This document shows, piece after piece, positions 5,912-7,277 of a stretch of 7,277 nt of DNA. Location: the NCBI GenBank assembly GCA_020050375.1, contig JAGVKR010000575.1, positions 1 through 7,277 on the forward strand. The letters run 5' to 3'. How positions within the stretch are numbered: position 1 is the first letter of the stretch; the number at the start of each line of letters is the position of its first letter. Under the pieces are notes generated by a model. That model did no database searches. It worked only from the letters and a program-made list of their open reading frames with translations, and was not told where the DNA came from. Both the position numbers and the translations under genes were made by a program. Source of the DNA: Planctomycetales bacterium. Lineage in GTDB: Bacteria > Planctomycetota > Planctomycetia > Planctomycetales > Planctomycetaceae.

Positions 5912-7045
5912 ATGGCCCATGCCGCCCCTGCCGCCCCAGCGAAGCCCGCCGCCCTGATCGGGGGACTGAACAAAAACCGCGAAGAGCTCGAAGTCAACAA
6001 GCTGTTTCGGGCATTGATCAAATTCAACGGGTCGGACCTGCACCTGAAGGTCGGCAAGCCGGCGACGATTCGCGTCCGCGGCTCGCTTCGCGAGCTCGAC
6101 ATGCCGGCGATCAGCGAAGAAGAAATGAAACGGCTGATCCTGCCGATGATGGACGAGCGGCAGTTGCAGATCTTCTACGAGGAAGGGGGCGCCGACTTCG
6201 CTCACGTCGTCGAGTTCGAGAACGAGCAGGGGAAGAAAGAGCCCTGGCGGTTCCGCGTCAACCTGCTGATCCAGATGGGCAACCCGGGCATGGTTTCGCG
6301 AAAAGTCGAGCGGAGCATTCCGAACTTCGAAGGGCTGCACCTGCCTCCCATCATGTCGGAGCTGTGCGGCTACGACCAGGGAATGGTGCTCCTGGCCGGG
6401 GTCACCGGGTCGGGAAAAAGCACGACGATCGCCTCGATGCTCGATTACATCAACCACCGCGAACGGGTGCACATTCTGACGATCGAAGACCCGATCGAAT
6501 TCGTCTACACCGAGGACAAGGCGCTGATCAATCAGCGCGAAGTGGGCGTCGACGTCAAAGACTTCAAGATCGCCATGAAGCATGCCGTCCGCGAAGACCC
6601 CGACATCATGCTCGTGGGTGAAATGCGTGACATGGAAACCTTCGAGACGGCGATGCACGCCGCCGAAACGGGACACCTCGTGTTCGGAACCATCCACGCC
6701 TCGAGCGCGCCGTCGACGATCGTCCGTATTCTCGACTTGTTTCCGCGGGCGATGCACCCCGCGCTTCGCAGCAGCATGGGGTTCAACCTGAAGGCGATCG
6801 TCGCCCAGAAGCTGCTCCCCACGATTCGCGACACTCCCAAGCGCGTGCCGATCATCGAGATCATGCTCATGAACGGCACGGTTCGTAAATTGATCCACGA
6901 AGAGAAAGACGAGAAGCTGTTCGATGCGATGCGAATCGGGAAAGAGGAAGGCATGCAGATGTTCAACGACAGCCTGTACGACTTCGTCACGCGGGAGTAC
7001 ATCAGTCGCGCGACCGCCTTCGAAGTCTCTCCCAACGTCGAGTAA
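5912..7045 (+). CDS. pilT: PilT-type type IV pilus retraction ATPase
   Basis: This 377-residue cytoplasmic hexameric ATPase family powers pilus disassembly and twitching motility. An Ala/Pro-rich lead (1-25) is unusual and makes the protein longer than the typical 340-370. The PAS-like N-terminal domain follows, with GSDLHLKVGKPATIRVRG (40-57). The motor domain has Walker A GVTGSGKS (163-170, Lys169), the Asp box ILTIEDPIEF (188-197), Walker B DIMLVGEMRD (231-240) with Glu237, and the His box ETGHLVFGTIHA (252-263) with His255 and His262. GEMRDMET favours PilT over PilB. The C-terminal motif, AIRNLIRE in classical PilT, reads TVRKLIHE (323-330), keeping Arg, Leu, Ile and Glu. GMQMFNDSLYDFV (347-359) matches the PilT tail. 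No other pilus gene is adjacent. A PilU or a secretion-related paralogue is a less likely reading. Confidence 0.93.
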   Translation: MAHAAPAAPAKPAALIGGLNKNREELEVNKLFRALIKFNGSDLHLKVGKPATIRVRGSLRELDMPAISEEEMKRLILPMMDERQLQIFYEEGGADFAHVVEFENEQGKKEPWRFRVNLLIQMGNPGMVSRKVERSIPNFEGLHLPPIMSELCGYDQGMVLLAGVTGSGKSTTIASMLDYINHRERVHILTIEDPIEFVYTEDKALINQREVGVDVKDFKIAMKHAVREDPDIMLVGEMRDMETFETAMHAAETGHLVFGTIHASSAPSTIVRILDLFPRAMHPALRSSMGFNLKAIVAQKLLPTIRDTPKRVPIIEIMLMNGTVRKLIHEEKDEKLFDAMRIGKEEGMQMFNDSLYDFVTREYISRATAFEVSPNVE

Positions 7046-7115
7046 TTGAAGATGATGCTCAAAGGAATCGACGTCAAAGGCCCCGGTATTCTTTAAGCGG
7101 GGGCGTCCGAACGGA

Positions 7116-7277
7116 ATGGAATCGACTGTCAAATCTCCTCCGCACCTGCTGACCGGGACATCGTTCGCGCATTGGATTCGTTTGCGGCGACGTTTCGGCC
7201 CGATCGCCGGCCGTTGCCGCCGCCGAGCGCGAAAAATCTCCGTCGCCTCGTTTCTGCTCGGCCCCTGGCAGGCGTAC
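7116..7277 (+). CDS. Possible sulfotransferase-like protein, N-terminal 54 codons (runs off right edge)
   Basis: From an ATG at 7116 the plus strand is open to the window end (54 codons), starting 70 bases after pilT on the same strand. The peptide contains HLLTGTSFAHWIRL (10-23), then RRRFG, a strongly basic stretch (RCRRRARK, 32-39) and ISVASFLLGPW (40-50). A lead of the form L-x-G-x-S/T-x-x-x-W-x-x-L, then an Arg-rich segment and an I-S-x-x-S hydrophobic helix is, to my reading, like the beginning of bacterial sulfotransferase-family proteins, which are frequent in planctomycetes. The P-loop-like PAPS site that would settle it lies beyond the edge. The Shine-Dalgarno is weak. Both the coding status and the family are tentative; the very high Arg content could also come from a non-coding GC-rich frame. 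Confidence 0.4.
   Translation, partial: MESTVKSPPHLLTGTSFAHWIRLRRRFGPIAGRCRRRARKISVASFLLGPWQAY

Noticed and set aside
7052..7096. 14-codon open frame (ATG ATG ... TAA) right after pilT
   Set aside because: Too short to support, with no recognisable peptide family and only a weak ribosome binding site.
7079..7104. CCCCG/CGGGG inverted repeat after pilT as a terminator
   Set aside because: Only 5 clean base pairs around a 12-base loop and no following T-run.
5816..7132. Long minus-strand open frame of 438 codons
   Set aside because: It is antisense to pilT. Its product is rich in His, Asp, Val and Arg, the typical reverse-frame translation of a GC-rich gene.

Overview
The window reads as chromosomal DNA of a GC-rich member of the Planctomycetota. 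The main reason is the adjacent pair on the minus strand. One gene encodes a PSCyt2/PSD1 (DUF1549-DUF1553) protein, the other a Tat-exported DUF1501 protein; this pairing is greatly expanded in planctomycetes and uncommon elsewhere. The rhomboid with an MGLHDREYYR-type N terminus and a short C-terminal helical domain fits the same source. No rRNA, tRNA, CRISPR array, insertion sequence or phage gene was recognised.

The left part (1-4386) is transcribed leftwards. In transcription order it holds a membrane-anchored coiled-coil protein of unknown function (4386-3517), a rhomboid-family intramembrane protease (3326-2439), the PSCyt2/PSD1 protein (2219-522) and the N-terminal 160 codons of a DUF1501 protein running off the left edge. 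The last two are 41 bases apart and almost certainly one operon. Gaps of 190 and 219 bases separate the others, so they may be independent units. Three reported start positions move inward: the PSCyt2/PSD1 gene to a GTG with a strong Shine-Dalgarno, the rhomboid to its family-typical ATG, and hisF to its family-typical ATG.

A 436-base gene-free divergent region (4387-4822) follows. It carries a 7-bp hairpin, an 8-base direct repeat with 30-base periodicity, and a REP-like GC palindrome just before hisF. The right part (4823-7277) is transcribed rightwards. It holds a complete hisF (imidazole glycerol phosphate synthase cyclase subunit) standing apart from other his genes and a PilT-type type IV pilus ATPase. 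A possible sulfotransferase-like gene is cut by the right edge.

The space between hisF and pilT is the most structured non-coding stretch. A G-quadruplex-type array of ACCGGGG units follows the hisF stop. Next comes a long, purine/pyrimidine-asymmetric imperfect inverted repeat ending in five T residues, which could act as hisF's terminator. I see no convincing new multi-gene system. The more unusual items are these repeats, the uncharacterised coiled-coil protein, and a variant of the C-terminal AIRNLIRE motif in the PilT-like protein.
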